A stretch of 64,000 bases of DNA from Rhodococcus_G sp042879035 (lineage in GTDB: Bacteria; Actinomycetota; Actinomycetes; Mycobacteriales; Mycobacteriaceae): assembly GCF_042879035.1 (NCBI RefSeq), contig NZ_JBIAOU010000014.1, positions 1 to 64,000 on the forward strand, read 5' to 3'. This document shows positions 10,081 through 18,296 of the stretch, one piece after another (position 1 is the stretch's first letter; the number at the start of each line of letters is the position of its first letter). The notes beneath the pieces were generated by a model that was not told the origin of the DNA, made no database searches, and saw only the letters and a program-made list of their open reading frames with translations. The translations under genes were made by a program, and so were the position numbers.

Positions 10081-10575
10081 TCAGGAGTGGTACGGCTCCG
10101 CGCTGAGCAGGGTGACCTTCATGGTCTTGCCGTTGGGCAGGATGTACTCGCGGGTGTCGCCGACCGCGGCGTTGAGCAGCGCGCCGCCGAGCGGGGAGTT
10201 CGGGGAGTAGACCTCGAGCTGGTTGTTGCGCGAGCCCTCCTCGCGGGTGGCGATGAGGAAGGTCTCGGTGTCCGTTTCGTCACCGTCGTAGTAGACCTTG
10301 ACGACCGAACCGGGCAGCGCGACGCCGGACTGGGTGGGGGCCTCGCCGACCTTCGCGCTGTTGAGCAGCTCCTGGAGCTGGCGGATCCGGGCCTCCTGCT
10401 GGCCCTGCTCCTCGCGGGCGGCGTGGTAGCCGCCGTTCTCCTTCAGGTCGCCCTCTTCGCGTCGCTCGTTGATCTCGGCCGCGATGACCGGACGGTTGGC
10501 AATGAGCTGGTCGAGTTCGCTCTTGAGCCGGTCGTGTGACTCCTGGGTCAGCCAGGTCACCTGGGTCTCGGTCAT
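10081..10575 (-). CDS. greA: Transcription elongation factor GreA
   Basis: A 164-residue Gre factor. It enters the RNA polymerase secondary channel and stimulates cleavage of backtracked RNA. The N-terminal coiled coil (about 10-80) has the acidic tip EEGDLKENGGY that carries the catalytic carboxylates, and the C-terminal FKBP-like domain ends in EYILPNGKTMKVTLLSAEPY. Length is normal. GAGGAG lies nine bases before the ATG. In M. tuberculosis greA is Rv1080c and, as here, lies beside the DUF4307 gene and mca. A short hairpin at 10622-10640 lies in its leader. Confidence 0.96.
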   Translation of the reverse strand: MTETQVTWLTQESHDRLKSELDQLIANRPVIAAEINERREEGDLKENGGYHAAREEQGQQEARIRQLQELLNSAKVGEAPTQSGVALPGSVVKVYYDGDETDTETFLIATREEGSRNNQLEVYSPNSPLGGALLNAAVGDTREYILPNGKTMKVTLLSAEPYHS

Positions 10576-10890
10576 GCTCGATCACTCCTCGTAGTCGGAA
10601 CCCCTGGGGGTCCCCTGGACGGACCACCGATCCGGTGGTCGGCGGCGGTGGAGCACGCGTTCGTCCGGATGAATCTCATCCCCCGGTCGGCTCACCGGGT
10701 GGTGAGCACGCGCCCCGCCGCCCTCTGCAGCTGGCCGCCGATGCATCCCGGTGCGTCGGACGCGCACATCAGGATGCAAATGCAGCAATACACGGTTCCA
10801 AACCGGAACCGTGTATCGCCGTAGTTTAGCACGAGCTGGGATTTTCCATCGAGAATCGAGGTCTGCGTGGCACGACAGCGGATGGTCCGG
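10576..10890 (-). promoter_or_regulatory. 315-bp gene-free stretch: greA leader and DUF4307 3' region
   Basis: No credible gene lies here. On the greA side a perfect 8-bp stem with 3-base loop (10622-10640) sits about 50 bp before the greA start and could be a leader hairpin; E. coli greA is known to have an attenuator-like leader, but equivalence is only a guess. The DUF4307 side holds the terminator hairpin listed separately. No clear -10/-35 pair stands out. Confidence 0.4.
10788..10816 (-). terminator. Hairpin after the DUF4307 gene
   Basis: A perfect 12-bp stem (10788-10799 with 10805-10816) and 5-base loop about 75 bp downstream of the DUF4307 stop, reading leftward. It probably separates that transcript from greA. 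Confidence 0.6.
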
Positions 10891-11316
10891 TCAGTCGACG
10901 TCCAGATACGCGGGGATGTCGGAACCGCAACCGTAGATGTCCGCGACCGCGGGCGGTTGTGACGCGACGATCTCGGTGTCCACCTGGACGGTGCCGTTCT
11001 CCGAGGGTTGGATCACGATCTCGCGACGACCGGTTTCGGAGCCGTCCCGGGAGCGGGACCGCACGATGCACAGTGCCGGCTGGGACGGGTCGTCGCGGGT
11101 GACGGTGAAGCTGAGAGTGATCGTCGAGTCGTCGACGATCGAGTACTGCTGCATCTCGGACTCGATGTCCTTGGTCCCGAGCCGGTTGTAGGCGTAGAAG
11201 GCGAGCGCGAGCCCGAGCAGGACGACACCGATGGTGAGCACGACGGCGGTGATCCGGGACCCTCGCACGCTGCCCTTCGGCGTCGGATAGCGGTCGGAGG
11301 GGATCGTCTCGGTCAT
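10891..11316 (-). CDS. DUF4307 single-pass membrane protein
   Basis: A 141-residue protein with one membrane helix near the N-terminus (about 23-44, ITAVVLTIGVVLLGLALAF) and an extracytoplasmic domain of about 95 residues with two cysteines that could pair. It matches the DUF4307 family, which in M. tuberculosis is Rv1081c and always sits between greA and mca. Its function is unknown. I chose ATG 11316 (MTETIPSDRYP); a TTG one codon upstream is possible. It is divergent from mca, with 240 bp between; that gap holds no gene. Confidence 0.88.
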   Translation of the reverse strand: MTETIPSDRYPTPKGSVRGSRITAVVLTIGVVLLGLALAFYAYNRLGTKDIESEMQQYSIVDDSTITLSFTVTRDDPSQPALCIVRSRSRDGSETGRREIVIQPSENGTVQVDTEIVASQPPAVADIYGCGSDIPAYLDVD

Positions 11317-11556
11317 CAACTCGGCTCTCGTGCAGAGGTCCGGGCGCTGCGCGTCGCCCGGCTGGGCGCCCTCCTGCGTCCGATCCGGACAGGGTCACGG
11401 TGACGCTGGAGGTGTCGGGTGGAACTATAGGGGAAGGACATCACGGCTCCGCCCGTGCGGTCGACGTGACGGGTCGGGTGGTGTCCGGAGGCCATTCGTA
11501 CCCGACGGGCGGCCACCACACGTAGGTTCCAGGCGAAGCTGAGGTGAAGGAAGACT

Positions 11557-12459
11557 GTGAGCGGATTGCGTCTCATGGCCGTGCACGCCCATCCCGACGA
11601 CGAGTCGAGCAAGGGTGCTGCGACGATGGCCCGCTACGCCTCCGAAGGCAACGACGTGCTGGTGGTGACCCTGACGGGCGGCGAGCGCGGCGACATCCTC
11701 AACCCCGCGATGGACGTGCCGGGGATCCGGGACCGGATCAGCGACGTCCGCAAGGAGGAGATGGCGAACGCCGCCCGCATCCTGGGTGTCGACCAGATGT
11801 GGCTGGGGTTCGTCGACTCGGGCCTGCCGGAGGGCGACCCGAAGCCCCCGCTGCCCGACGGGTGCTTCGCGCTGGTTCCGCTCGAGGAGTCGACGGAGGC
11901 GCTGGTCCGCGTGGTCCGGAAGTTCCGCCCGCACGTGATGACGACGTACGACGAGAACGGCGGGTACCCGCATCCCGACCACATCCGCTGTCACGAGGTG
12001 TCGATGGCCGCGTTCGAGGCGGCGGGCGACCCCGAACGGTTTCCCGACGCGGGTCCGCCGTGGGAGGTCAAGAAGCTGTACTACTCCCACGGTTTCATCC
12101 GCAAGCGCCTGCTGCAGTTCCAGGACGAGTACAACCGCCGCGGTGAGGAGTTCCCGATGGCGGAATGGCTGAAGAAGTGGAAGACCGAGCAGGGCGACAT
12201 CATGGGTCGCGTCACCACCCAGATCACCTGCGGTGACTACTTCCCGCAGCGCGACGACGCCCTGCGGGCCCACGCGACCCAGATCGACCCGAACGGCTCG
12301 TTCTTCGTGGTGCCGCTCGAGATCCAGCAGAAGATCTGGCCGACCGAGGAGTTCGAGTTGGCCAAGACCCGAGTCACGACCGCGATTCCGGAGACCGACC
12401 TGTTCGCCGGGCTCGACCACGTCGGTGTGACCCCGGGACGGCAAGAGGAGACGAAGTGA
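11557..12459 (+). CDS. mca: Mycothiol S-conjugate amidase
   Basis: A 300-residue zinc amidase that cleaves mycothiol S-conjugates so the N-acetylcysteinyl adduct (mercapturate) can be exported: detoxification of electrophiles and antibiotics. Zinc ligands are in AHPDDE (His12, Asp15) and in GGYPHPDH around residue 143. These residues and the full length match the Mca/MshB (LmbE-like) family; the C-terminal part and the link to the next small gene favour Mca over MshB. It starts at GTG 11557 and overlaps the next gene by four bases (GTGA), so the two are probably translated together, as in M. tuberculosis Rv1082-Rv1083. Confidence 0.95.
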   Translation: MSGLRLMAVHAHPDDESSKGAATMARYASEGNDVLVVTLTGGERGDILNPAMDVPGIRDRISDVRKEEMANAARILGVDQMWLGFVDSGLPEGDPKPPLPDGCFALVPLEESTEALVRVVRKFRPHVMTTYDENGGYPHPDHIRCHEVSMAAFEAAGDPERFPDAGPPWEVKKLYYSHGFIRKRLLQFQDEYNRRGEEFPMAEWLKKWKTEQGDIMGRVTTQITCGDYFPQRDDALRAHATQIDPNGSFFVVPLEIQQKIWPTEEFELAKTRVTTAIPETDLFAGLDHVGVTPGRQEETK

Positions 12460-12773
12460 TTCTGGCAAGTGCGGCAGTCGGTTGGCTGGCGCAGACCCCC
12501 GGCACCCCGACCGGTCCCGAGTTCGGCAAGGCGTCCCCGGTCGGCCTTCTCATCATCGTTGCGCTGCTGGTCGGCACCGTGCTGCTGATCCGGTCGATGA
12601 ACAAGCAGCTGCGGAAACTGCCCGACACCTTCGAGCCGGAGCACCCGGAGGCGGATCAGGCGGCCGACGAGGGCACCGACCGCGGCGGCGCCGGGACCCC
12701 CCGCCCGGGCACGCGGACCGACCCGGCGCAGTCCGGGAAGACGGCCGAGCCGCCGACGCAGGCCTCGAGCTAG
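12456..12773 (+). CDS. Small membrane protein coupled to mca
   Basis: A 105-residue protein with one transmembrane helix (about 28-46, VGLLIIVALLVGTVLLI) and a long, charged, probably disordered Pro/Gly/Thr tail. The GTG start overlaps the mca stop. Position and shape match Rv1083, a conserved protein of unknown function. Its constant coupling to mca hints at a role in export or anchoring of the mycothiol pathway, but nothing in the sequence proves that. Confidence 0.85.
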   Translation: MILASAAVGWLAQTPGTPTGPEFGKASPVGLLIIVALLVGTVLLIRSMNKQLRKLPDTFEPEHPEADQAADEGTDRGGAGTPRPGTRTDPAQSGKTAEPPTQASS

Positions 12774-12776
12774 GGC

Positions 12777-14819
12777 ATGTCCACGCGGTCGCGCAACACT
12801 CTGGGCGAGGCCACGAGCCCGTACCTGCGTCAGCACGCCGACAATCCGGTGTACTGGCAGCAGTGGGGGTCCGAGGCGCTGGCCTGGGCCCGGGAACGGG
12901 ACGTCCCGGTACTGCTGTCCATCGGCTACGCGGCATGTCACTGGTGCCACGTGATGGCGCACGAGTCCTTCGAGGACGAGGCGACCGCCGCGCTGATGAA
13001 CGAACACTTCGTCTGCATCAAAGTGGACCGTGAGGAGCGGCCGGATCTCGACGCGATCTACATGAACGCGACGGTCGCGACGACGGGGCAGGGCGGGTGG
13101 CCGATGACGTGCTTCCTGACGCCCGACGCCGAACCGTTCTACTGCGGCACCTACTACCCGCCCGCCCCGCGCGGCGGCATGCCGTCCTTCACCCAGTTGC
13201 TCACCGCGATCACCGACACCTGGCGTTCCCGCCGCGACGAGGTGACGACGGCGTCGGCGGCGATCACCGCCGAACTGCGCGCGGCGGGTGGCGGCCTGCC
13301 CTCGGGGGTGGCGCCACTGGACGCCACGCTGCTCGACCGGGCGGTCGCCGCGGCCCGCGCCGACGAGGACGTCGAACGCGGCGGTTTCGGTCGCGCCCCG
13401 AAGTTTCCGCCGTCGGCACTGCTCGAGGGAATGCTGCGCAGTCACGAACGCACCGGCTCCGCGCTCGTCCTGGAATCGGTGGTGCGGACGGCGGAGGCGA
13501 TGGCCCGCGGCGGCATCTACGACCAGCTCGCCGGGGGATTCGCCCGCTACTCGGTCGATGCCGAGTGGGTGGTCCCGCACTTCGAGAAGATGCTCTACGA
13601 CAACACCCAGCTGCTGCGGTTCTACGCGCACCTCGGCCGGCGGACCGGCTCCGCGCTGGCACTGCGTGTCGCGGAGCAGACCGCCGACTTCCTGCTGCGT
13701 GAACTGCGCACCGAAACAGGCTGTTTCGCGTCCGCGCTCGACGCCGACACCGACGGGGTCGAGGGCCTGACGTACGCGTGGACCCCGGAACAACTGATCG
13801 ACGCCCTCGGATTCGAGGACGGTGTGTGGGCGGCAGGCCTGCTCGGGGTCAGCTCGGCAGGCACCTTCGAGGCGGGGACGTCGGTGCTGCAGTTGCCCGC
13901 GGACCCCGACGACGACGCGCGCTGGGACACGGTGCGGCGCAGTCTTTTCGACGTGCGTTCCACCCGACCGCAACCCGCCCGCGACGACAAGGTGGTCACG
14001 GCCTGGAACGGTCTGGCCGTCACCGCACTGGCCGAGGCGGGCGCCGGTCTCGGCCGCGCCGACTGGGTGGAGGCGGCCGCGGCGTGCGCGCGTGAACTGC
14101 TCGCGTTGCACGTCGTCGACGGTCGCCTGCGTCGCGCCTCGCTCGGCGGCGTCGTCGGGGCGTCCGCGGCGGTCCTCGACGACCACGGAGCGCTCGCGAC
14201 CGGACTGCTGACCCTGCACCAGGTGACCGGCGACATCGAATGGCTCACGCGCGCACAGGAGACGATCGACCTCGCTCTCGACCATTTCGCCGACCCGGAC
14301 GAGCCGGGTTGCTGGTTCGACACCGCCGACGACGCCGAGACGTTGATCGCGCGGCCACGCGATCCGTTCGACGGGGCGACCCCGGCGGGGGCGTCGACGA
14401 TGGCCGAGGCACTGCTGCTCGCGTCGGCGCTGTCGCAGCCCGACCGGGCCGCCCGCTACGCCGAGTCCGCGGCCGCGACTCTCGACCGTGGTGTTCCGTT
14501 GCTGCAGAAGGCCGCTCGCTCGGCGGGGCACTGGCTGGCCGTGGCGGAGGCCGCGATCCGCGGGTCGGTCCAGGTCGCCGTCGCCACCGACGGCGGGGAC
14601 TCCGCGCTGGTCGACACGGCCCGCAGGCACGCGCCCGGTGGGGTCGTGGTGGTCGGCGGGAGGCCGGACTCGGCGCCCCTGCTCGCCGACCGTCCCCGCG
14701 TCGACGGGCACGACGCCGCCTACGTGTGCCGCGGATTCGTCTGTGACCGGCCGGTCACCACTGCCGACGAGTTGATCGAGGCACTGGGGCGTCGGCACCC
14801 GCCCGCGACGACGGCGTAG
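12777..14819 (+). CDS. DUF255 / YyaL-type protein with thioredoxin-like domain
   Basis: A 680-residue protein of the conserved DUF255 family (bacterial YyaL, human SPATA20). A thioredoxin-like domain at the N-terminus (about 1-170) has the redox-type motif CHWCHVM (Cys54, Cys57) and GGWPMTCFLTP; the remaining 500 residues look like the (alpha/alpha)6 glycosidase-like barrel of the family, with PHFEKMLYDN. The family's activity is not established. It begins three bases after the small membrane gene, so it is likely the third gene of the mca operon, as Rv1084 is in M. tuberculosis. Confidence 0.9.
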   Translation: MSTRSRNTLGEATSPYLRQHADNPVYWQQWGSEALAWARERDVPVLLSIGYAACHWCHVMAHESFEDEATAALMNEHFVCIKVDREERPDLDAIYMNATVATTGQGGWPMTCFLTPDAEPFYCGTYYPPAPRGGMPSFTQLLTAITDTWRSRRDEVTTASAAITAELRAAGGGLPSGVAPLDATLLDRAVAAARADEDVERGGFGRAPKFPPSALLEGMLRSHERTGSALVLESVVRTAEAMARGGIYDQLAGGFARYSVDAEWVVPHFEKMLYDNTQLLRFYAHLGRRTGSALALRVAEQTADFLLRELRTETGCFASALDADTDGVEGLTYAWTPEQLIDALGFEDGVWAAGLLGVSSAGTFEAGTSVLQLPADPDDDARWDTVRRSLFDVRSTRPQPARDDKVVTAWNGLAVTALAEAGAGLGRADWVEAAAACARELLALHVVDGRLRRASLGGVVGASAAVLDDHGALATGLLTLHQVTGDIEWLTRAQETIDLALDHFADPDEPGCWFDTADDAETLIARPRDPFDGATPAGASTMAEALLLASALSQPDRAARYAESAAATLDRGVPLLQKAARSAGHWLAVAEAAIRGSVQVAVATDGGDSALVDTARRHAPGGVVVVGGRPDSAPLLADRPRVDGHDAAYVCRGFVCDRPVTTADELIEALGRRHPPATTA

Positions 14820-14869
14820 CCGGGAGATCCGGCGGAACCGATCGGGACCGGTGTGCGTCCGACTCGGGT

Positions 14870-15673
14870 ATGGAACGTTTTCCCGATGGGAGCGGCGGCC
14901 GGCCGGCGCCGGGTACCTGGTGCCTCACGGCCGTGGAGTTCGACGTGCTGTGGCGGTTGCTCGGGCGGGATCGGTTGCCGTACCCGCTGGTGTACCGGGG
15001 CGACGCGGCAACGGAGGACGAACATCGCGCCGCGCGCCGTACCGCCGCCCGGCGGATCGCAACGCGTCTCGACGACGCGCTGCACGGGGCGCTGTCCGCG
15101 CTGTTCGTGCCCGCGGTGCGCGTCGAGGTGTTCGGCCTCCACGACGCGGGCGTGATCGCCCCGATCCGCCTGCACGCGGGGATCCGCGCCGGTGTCGGTG
15201 TGGCGGCCCGGCAACTGCCCGGAGCCGACCCCGACCGCGGAGGGGATGTGCGGATCACGGCCGGACCGGCATCCGGTCTCGCCGCGACGATCGTGGCGGC
15301 GCTGCCCGTCGTCGCCAGGGGCGCGGGGCGCGGGGTGGTGGTGCCGCGGCCGGGGGCCGGACCGGGGTCGTTGATGCGGCGGGCGGGGCGGCTCGATCCG
15401 GACGAGGCCTCTCGGGTGTTCTTCGGCCGGCCCCGCACCGCGGTCGGGGAGATCGGCGTTCTTCCCGGTCCCGCCGCGGACTGGCGGCCGTCGGAGGGCG
15501 GCGAAGTGGTGCACTGGATGGACTTCGCCGACGGTCGGTACCTCGTCCGCGGCGGCGACCGGGTCGTGGCGCAGCCGGTGTCGGGGGAGGAGTTCGCGGC
15601 CGAACTCCGCACGCTGATCGCGGCTGTCGGCGCGGCCCGTCAGGCGAACACGACGATCCACACCGCGACGTAG
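14870..15673 (+). CDS. EspG-family protein (ESX secretion-associated chaperone-like)
   Basis: A 267-residue protein whose N-terminus (WCLTAVEFDVLWRLLGRD, then LPYPL) is the typical opening of the EspG family. EspG proteins are cytosolic chaperones that hold PE/PPE substrates for type VII (ESX) secretion. No ESX, PE or PPE gene lies in the window, so this is an orphan copy. It has no signal peptide. Its 3' end overlaps the convergent hemolysin III-like gene by 34 bp. The family call rests on the N-terminal motif and overall length. Confidence 0.72.
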   Translation: MERFPDGSGGRPAPGTWCLTAVEFDVLWRLLGRDRLPYPLVYRGDAATEDEHRAARRTAARRIATRLDDALHGALSALFVPAVRVEVFGLHDAGVIAPIRLHAGIRAGVGVAARQLPGADPDRGGDVRITAGPASGLAATIVAALPVVARGAGRGVVVPRPGAGPGSLMRRAGRLDPDEASRVFFGRPRTAVGEIGVLPGPAADWRPSEGGEVVHWMDFADGRYLVRGGDRVVAQPVSGEEFAAELRTLIAAVGAARQANTTIHTAT

Positions 15674-16305
15674 TGGCACAGCGCCGCGACGACGGTGCCC
15701 GCGTGGAAGAACTCGTGATGGCCGAACGTCGCGGGCCACGGGTCCGGCCACTTCGTGGCGTAGAGGACGGCCCCGACGCTGTACAGCACACCACCGACGG
15801 CGAGCAGGATCAGTGGAGGCCAGCCCACCTGCTGCACCAGGTCGCCGGCCACGGGAACGATCGCCCACCCCAACAGCAGGTACAGCGGCACGCCCACCCA
15901 GCGAGGCGCGCTGGGCCACAACATCTTCAACGCCACACCGGCCAGCGCCCCCGCCCACACGACGGCGAGCAGGGCGCGGCCGGTGGCCTCGGGCAGTGCC
16001 AGGAGCGCGAACGGTGTGTAACTCCCCGCGATGAACAGGAAGATCATCGAGTGGTCGGCACGCTTCATCCACGTGCGGGCCCGCGCGGTCGGCCAGTGCA
16101 CCCGGTGGTAGGCGGCACTGACGCCGAACACGCCGCAGACCGTCGTCGCGTAGACCGCGGTCGCGAACGCCGCGGGAACGGACGCCGTCGTGGAGCAGGC
16201 GACCAGGGTCGCGCCGGCGAACACCGCCACCGCGAACGCCCACAGGTGGATCCATCCCCGCAGGCGGGGCCGGACCGGTAGGAGCGGATCGGCCAGGACG
16301 GTCAT
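15640..16305 (-). CDS. Hemolysin III / PAQR-family membrane protein
   Basis: A 221-residue polytopic membrane protein with about seven hydrophobic helices. The PAQR/HlyIII signature histidines are seen in AAYHRVHW, in ADHSMIF and in GHHEFFHAG near the C-terminus; in this family they bind a metal in the membrane. Bacterial members are named hemolysin III but their function is unclear. I chose ATG 16305 (MTVLADPLLP) over longer upstream reading. It corresponds to Rv1085c. The start region is shared with a divergent prenyltransferase gene and holds a sharp palindrome. Confidence 0.88.
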   Translation of the reverse strand: MTVLADPLLPVRPRLRGWIHLWAFAVAVFAGATLVACSTTASVPAAFATAVYATTVCGVFGVSAAYHRVHWPTARARTWMKRADHSMIFLFIAGSYTPFALLALPEATGRALLAVVWAGALAGVALKMLWPSAPRWVGVPLYLLLGWAIVPVAGDLVQQVGWPPLILLAVGGVLYSVGAVLYATKWPDPWPATFGHHEFFHAGTVVAALCHYVAVWIVVFA

Positions 16306-16334
16306 GCGGTGCTCCCCGGAGGTCGACGGAACGT

Positions 16335-16354
16335 AACCTACGCAACCGTAGGTT
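16335..16354. promoter_or_regulatory. Palindromic operator candidate between hemolysin III and prenyl synthase genes
   Basis: AACCTACG (16335-16342) and CGTAGGTT (16347-16354) are a perfect 8-bp inverted repeat with 4-base spacer, 30 bp upstream of the hemolysin III start and 82 bp before the divergent gene. This looks like a TetR-type dimer site. No repressor gene is adjacent. Confidence 0.5.
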
Positions 16355-16435
16355 GCGGTGCTGCGGCCACTGTACCCGGCACCCGCCGCCGCCTCGGACA
16401 CCCGGCGTAATGTGACGTCCCGTGGTGATGTCCAG

Positions 16436-17203
16436 GTGAAGGCCTCGAACCTGCTGTACAGCATCTACGAGCGACGCCTGGCCCGGCAGCTCGACGGGAT
16501 GCAGCGACCCCGGCATGTCGCGGTCATGTGCGACGGCAATCGTCGCTGGGCGCGCGAGAACGGATTCACCGACGTCGCCCACGGGCACCGGATGGGTGCC
16601 CTCAAGATCGCCGAGCTGCTGCGCTGGTGTGACGAGACCGGCATCGAGATGGCCACCATCTACCTGCTCTCGACGGAGAACCTGCGCCGCGACCCCGAGG
16701 AACTCGACACCCTGATCGAGATCATCACCGACGTCGTCGAGGAGATCTCCGGGCCCGATCAGAACTGGTCCGTCAAGATCGTCGGCACGCTGGACCTGCT
16801 GCCCGAGGATTCCGCTCGCCGCCTGCGTGAGGCCGCCGACCGCACCGCGGGTCGGACCGGCACGCACGTCAACGTCGCCGTCGGGTACGGCGGGCGCCAG
16901 GAGATCACCGACGCGGTGCGGTCGCTGGTGCGGCAGAAACTGGCCGAGGGGCGCAGCGGCGCCGACCTGGTCGACGCGATCACGATCGAGGGCATCGACG
17001 GACACCTGTACACGTCCGGGCAACCGGACCCCGACCTGGTGATCCGCACGTCCGGCGAGCAGCGGCTCTCCGGATTCCTGCTCTGGCAGAGCGCCTATTC
17101 CGAGATCTGGTTCACCGAGGCCTACTGGCCCGAGTTCCGCCGCGTCGACTTCCTCCGTGCCCTGCGCGACTACGCCGCGCGGCACCGCCGGTTCGGCACG
17201 TAG
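16436..17203 (+). CDS. Z-isoprenyl diphosphate synthase (short-chain, Rv1086-like)
   Basis: A cis-prenyltransferase of 255 residues that condenses isopentenyl diphosphate with Z geometry, supplying the polyprenyl phosphate carriers of cell-wall synthesis. Family motifs are intact: MCDGNRRWA (catalytic Asp), LSTENL, and RTSGEQRLSGFLLWQ. It is much closer to M. tuberculosis Rv1086, which makes the short Z,E-farnesyl diphosphate, than to the long-chain decaprenyl enzyme Rv2361c, so a short product is likely. The GTG at 16436 fits the N-terminus; a longer in-frame start exists upstream. Convergent with coaA. Confidence 0.9.
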   Translation: MKASNLLYSIYERRLARQLDGMQRPRHVAVMCDGNRRWARENGFTDVAHGHRMGALKIAELLRWCDETGIEMATIYLLSTENLRRDPEELDTLIEIITDVVEEISGPDQNWSVKIVGTLDLLPEDSARRLREAADRTAGRTGTHVNVAVGYGGRQEITDAVRSLVRQKLAEGRSGADLVDAITIEGIDGHLYTSGQPDPDLVIRTSGEQRLSGFLLWQSAYSEIWFTEAYWPEFRRVDFLRALRDYAARHRRFGT

Positions 17204-17212
17204 GCGCGGACG

Positions 17213-17262
17213 CGCTCGTGCGCGGTGTGCGGGTCCAGGGGCCCCGAACGCGCGTACGAGCG
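17213..17262. terminator. Bidirectional hairpin between prenyl synthase and coaA
   Basis: A 12-bp stem with one G-U pair (17213-17224 with 17251-17262) encloses a smaller GGGGCCCC self-complementary core at 17238-17245. It fills the 69-bp gap between two converging genes. Confidence 0.6.
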
Positions 17263-17272
17263 GCGGAGCGCC

Positions 17273-18205
17273 TCACAGCTTTCGCAGTCGCAGCCGGTTG
17301 ATGGAATGGTCGGCGTCCTTGCGCAGCACCAGGGTGGCGCGGGGACGCGTCGGCAGGATGTTCTCGACCAGGTTCGGTCGGTTGATCGAGTGCCAGATCT
17401 CCTCGGCGGCGATCGTCGCGTGCTCGTCCGACAGCTTCGAGTAGTGGTGGAAGTGGGCGTTGGGATCCGCGAACGCGGTCCGACGCAGCGCCAGGAAACG
17501 CTTGATGTACCAGGCTTCGATGTCCTCGATGCGGGCGTCGACGTAGATCGAGAAGTCGAACAGATCCGAGACCATCAGCCGGGGGCCGGTCTGGAGGACG
17601 TTGAGGCCCTCGATGATCAGGATGTCGGGCTGCCGGATGAGATGGTACTGACCCGGAACGACGTCGTACGACCGGTGCGAGTAGACCGGCGCTGCAACCT
17701 CTTCCGCGCCCGACTTGACCTCCGTGACGAAGCGGAGGAGTTTGCGGCGGTCGTAGCTTTCCGGAAATCCCTTGCGGTGCATGATGCCTCGCCGGGTCAG
17801 CTCCGCCGTCGGATACAGGAATCCGTCGGTGGTCACCAGATCCACCCGCGGGTGGTGATCCCAGCGTGCCAGCAGTGCCTGCAGGACTCGGGCGGTGGTC
17901 GACTTGCCGACCGCGACGGAGCCGGCGACACCGATCACGAACGGCACCTGGCGGTCCGGGTGCTTTTCGCCGAGGAAGGTCGCGGTCGCGGCGAACAGTC
18001 GCTGCCGGGCGGCGACCTGGAGGTGGATCAGTCGGGACAGGGGGAGGTACACCTCGGCGACCTCGTCGAGGTCGATCTGCTCGCCGAGTCCCCGCATGCC
18101 CTGGAGCTCTTCCTCCGTGAGCACGAGCGGAGTCGACTTGCGCAGTGTCCGCCACTGCTTCCGGTCGAATTCGACGTACGGGCTGCTTTCGCTCACCCTC
18201 GCCAT
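17273..18205 (-). CDS. coaA: Type I pantothenate kinase
   Basis: Phosphorylates pantothenate, the first and controlling step of coenzyme A synthesis. The 310-residue protein has the P-loop GVAGSVAVGKST (Lys101) and is nearly colinear with M. tuberculosis CoaA (Rv1092c), down to the C-terminus HSINRLRLRKL. ATG 18205 gives the matching N-terminus. CoA is also the donor of the phosphopantetheine arms needed by the NRPSs further on. It is divergent from the DUF885-type gene with 91 bp between. Confidence 0.97.
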   Translation of the reverse strand: MARVSESSPYVEFDRKQWRTLRKSTPLVLTEEELQGMRGLGEQIDLDEVAEVYLPLSRLIHLQVAARQRLFAATATFLGEKHPDRQVPFVIGVAGSVAVGKSTTARVLQALLARWDHHPRVDLVTTDGFLYPTAELTRRGIMHRKGFPESYDRRKLLRFVTEVKSGAEEVAAPVYSHRSYDVVPGQYHLIRQPDILIIEGLNVLQTGPRLMVSDLFDFSIYVDARIEDIEAWYIKRFLALRRTAFADPNAHFHHYSKLSDEHATIAAEEIWHSINRPNLVENILPTRPRATLVLRKDADHSINRLRLRKL

Positions 18206-18296
18206 GCGCGCGCCCCGGCCTCGATCTGCATAGGGGAATTGTGCGCGTCGGCACCCTCGGGCGATTCGCCGGGTCCGGGCACTAGGGTTGTCGGGT

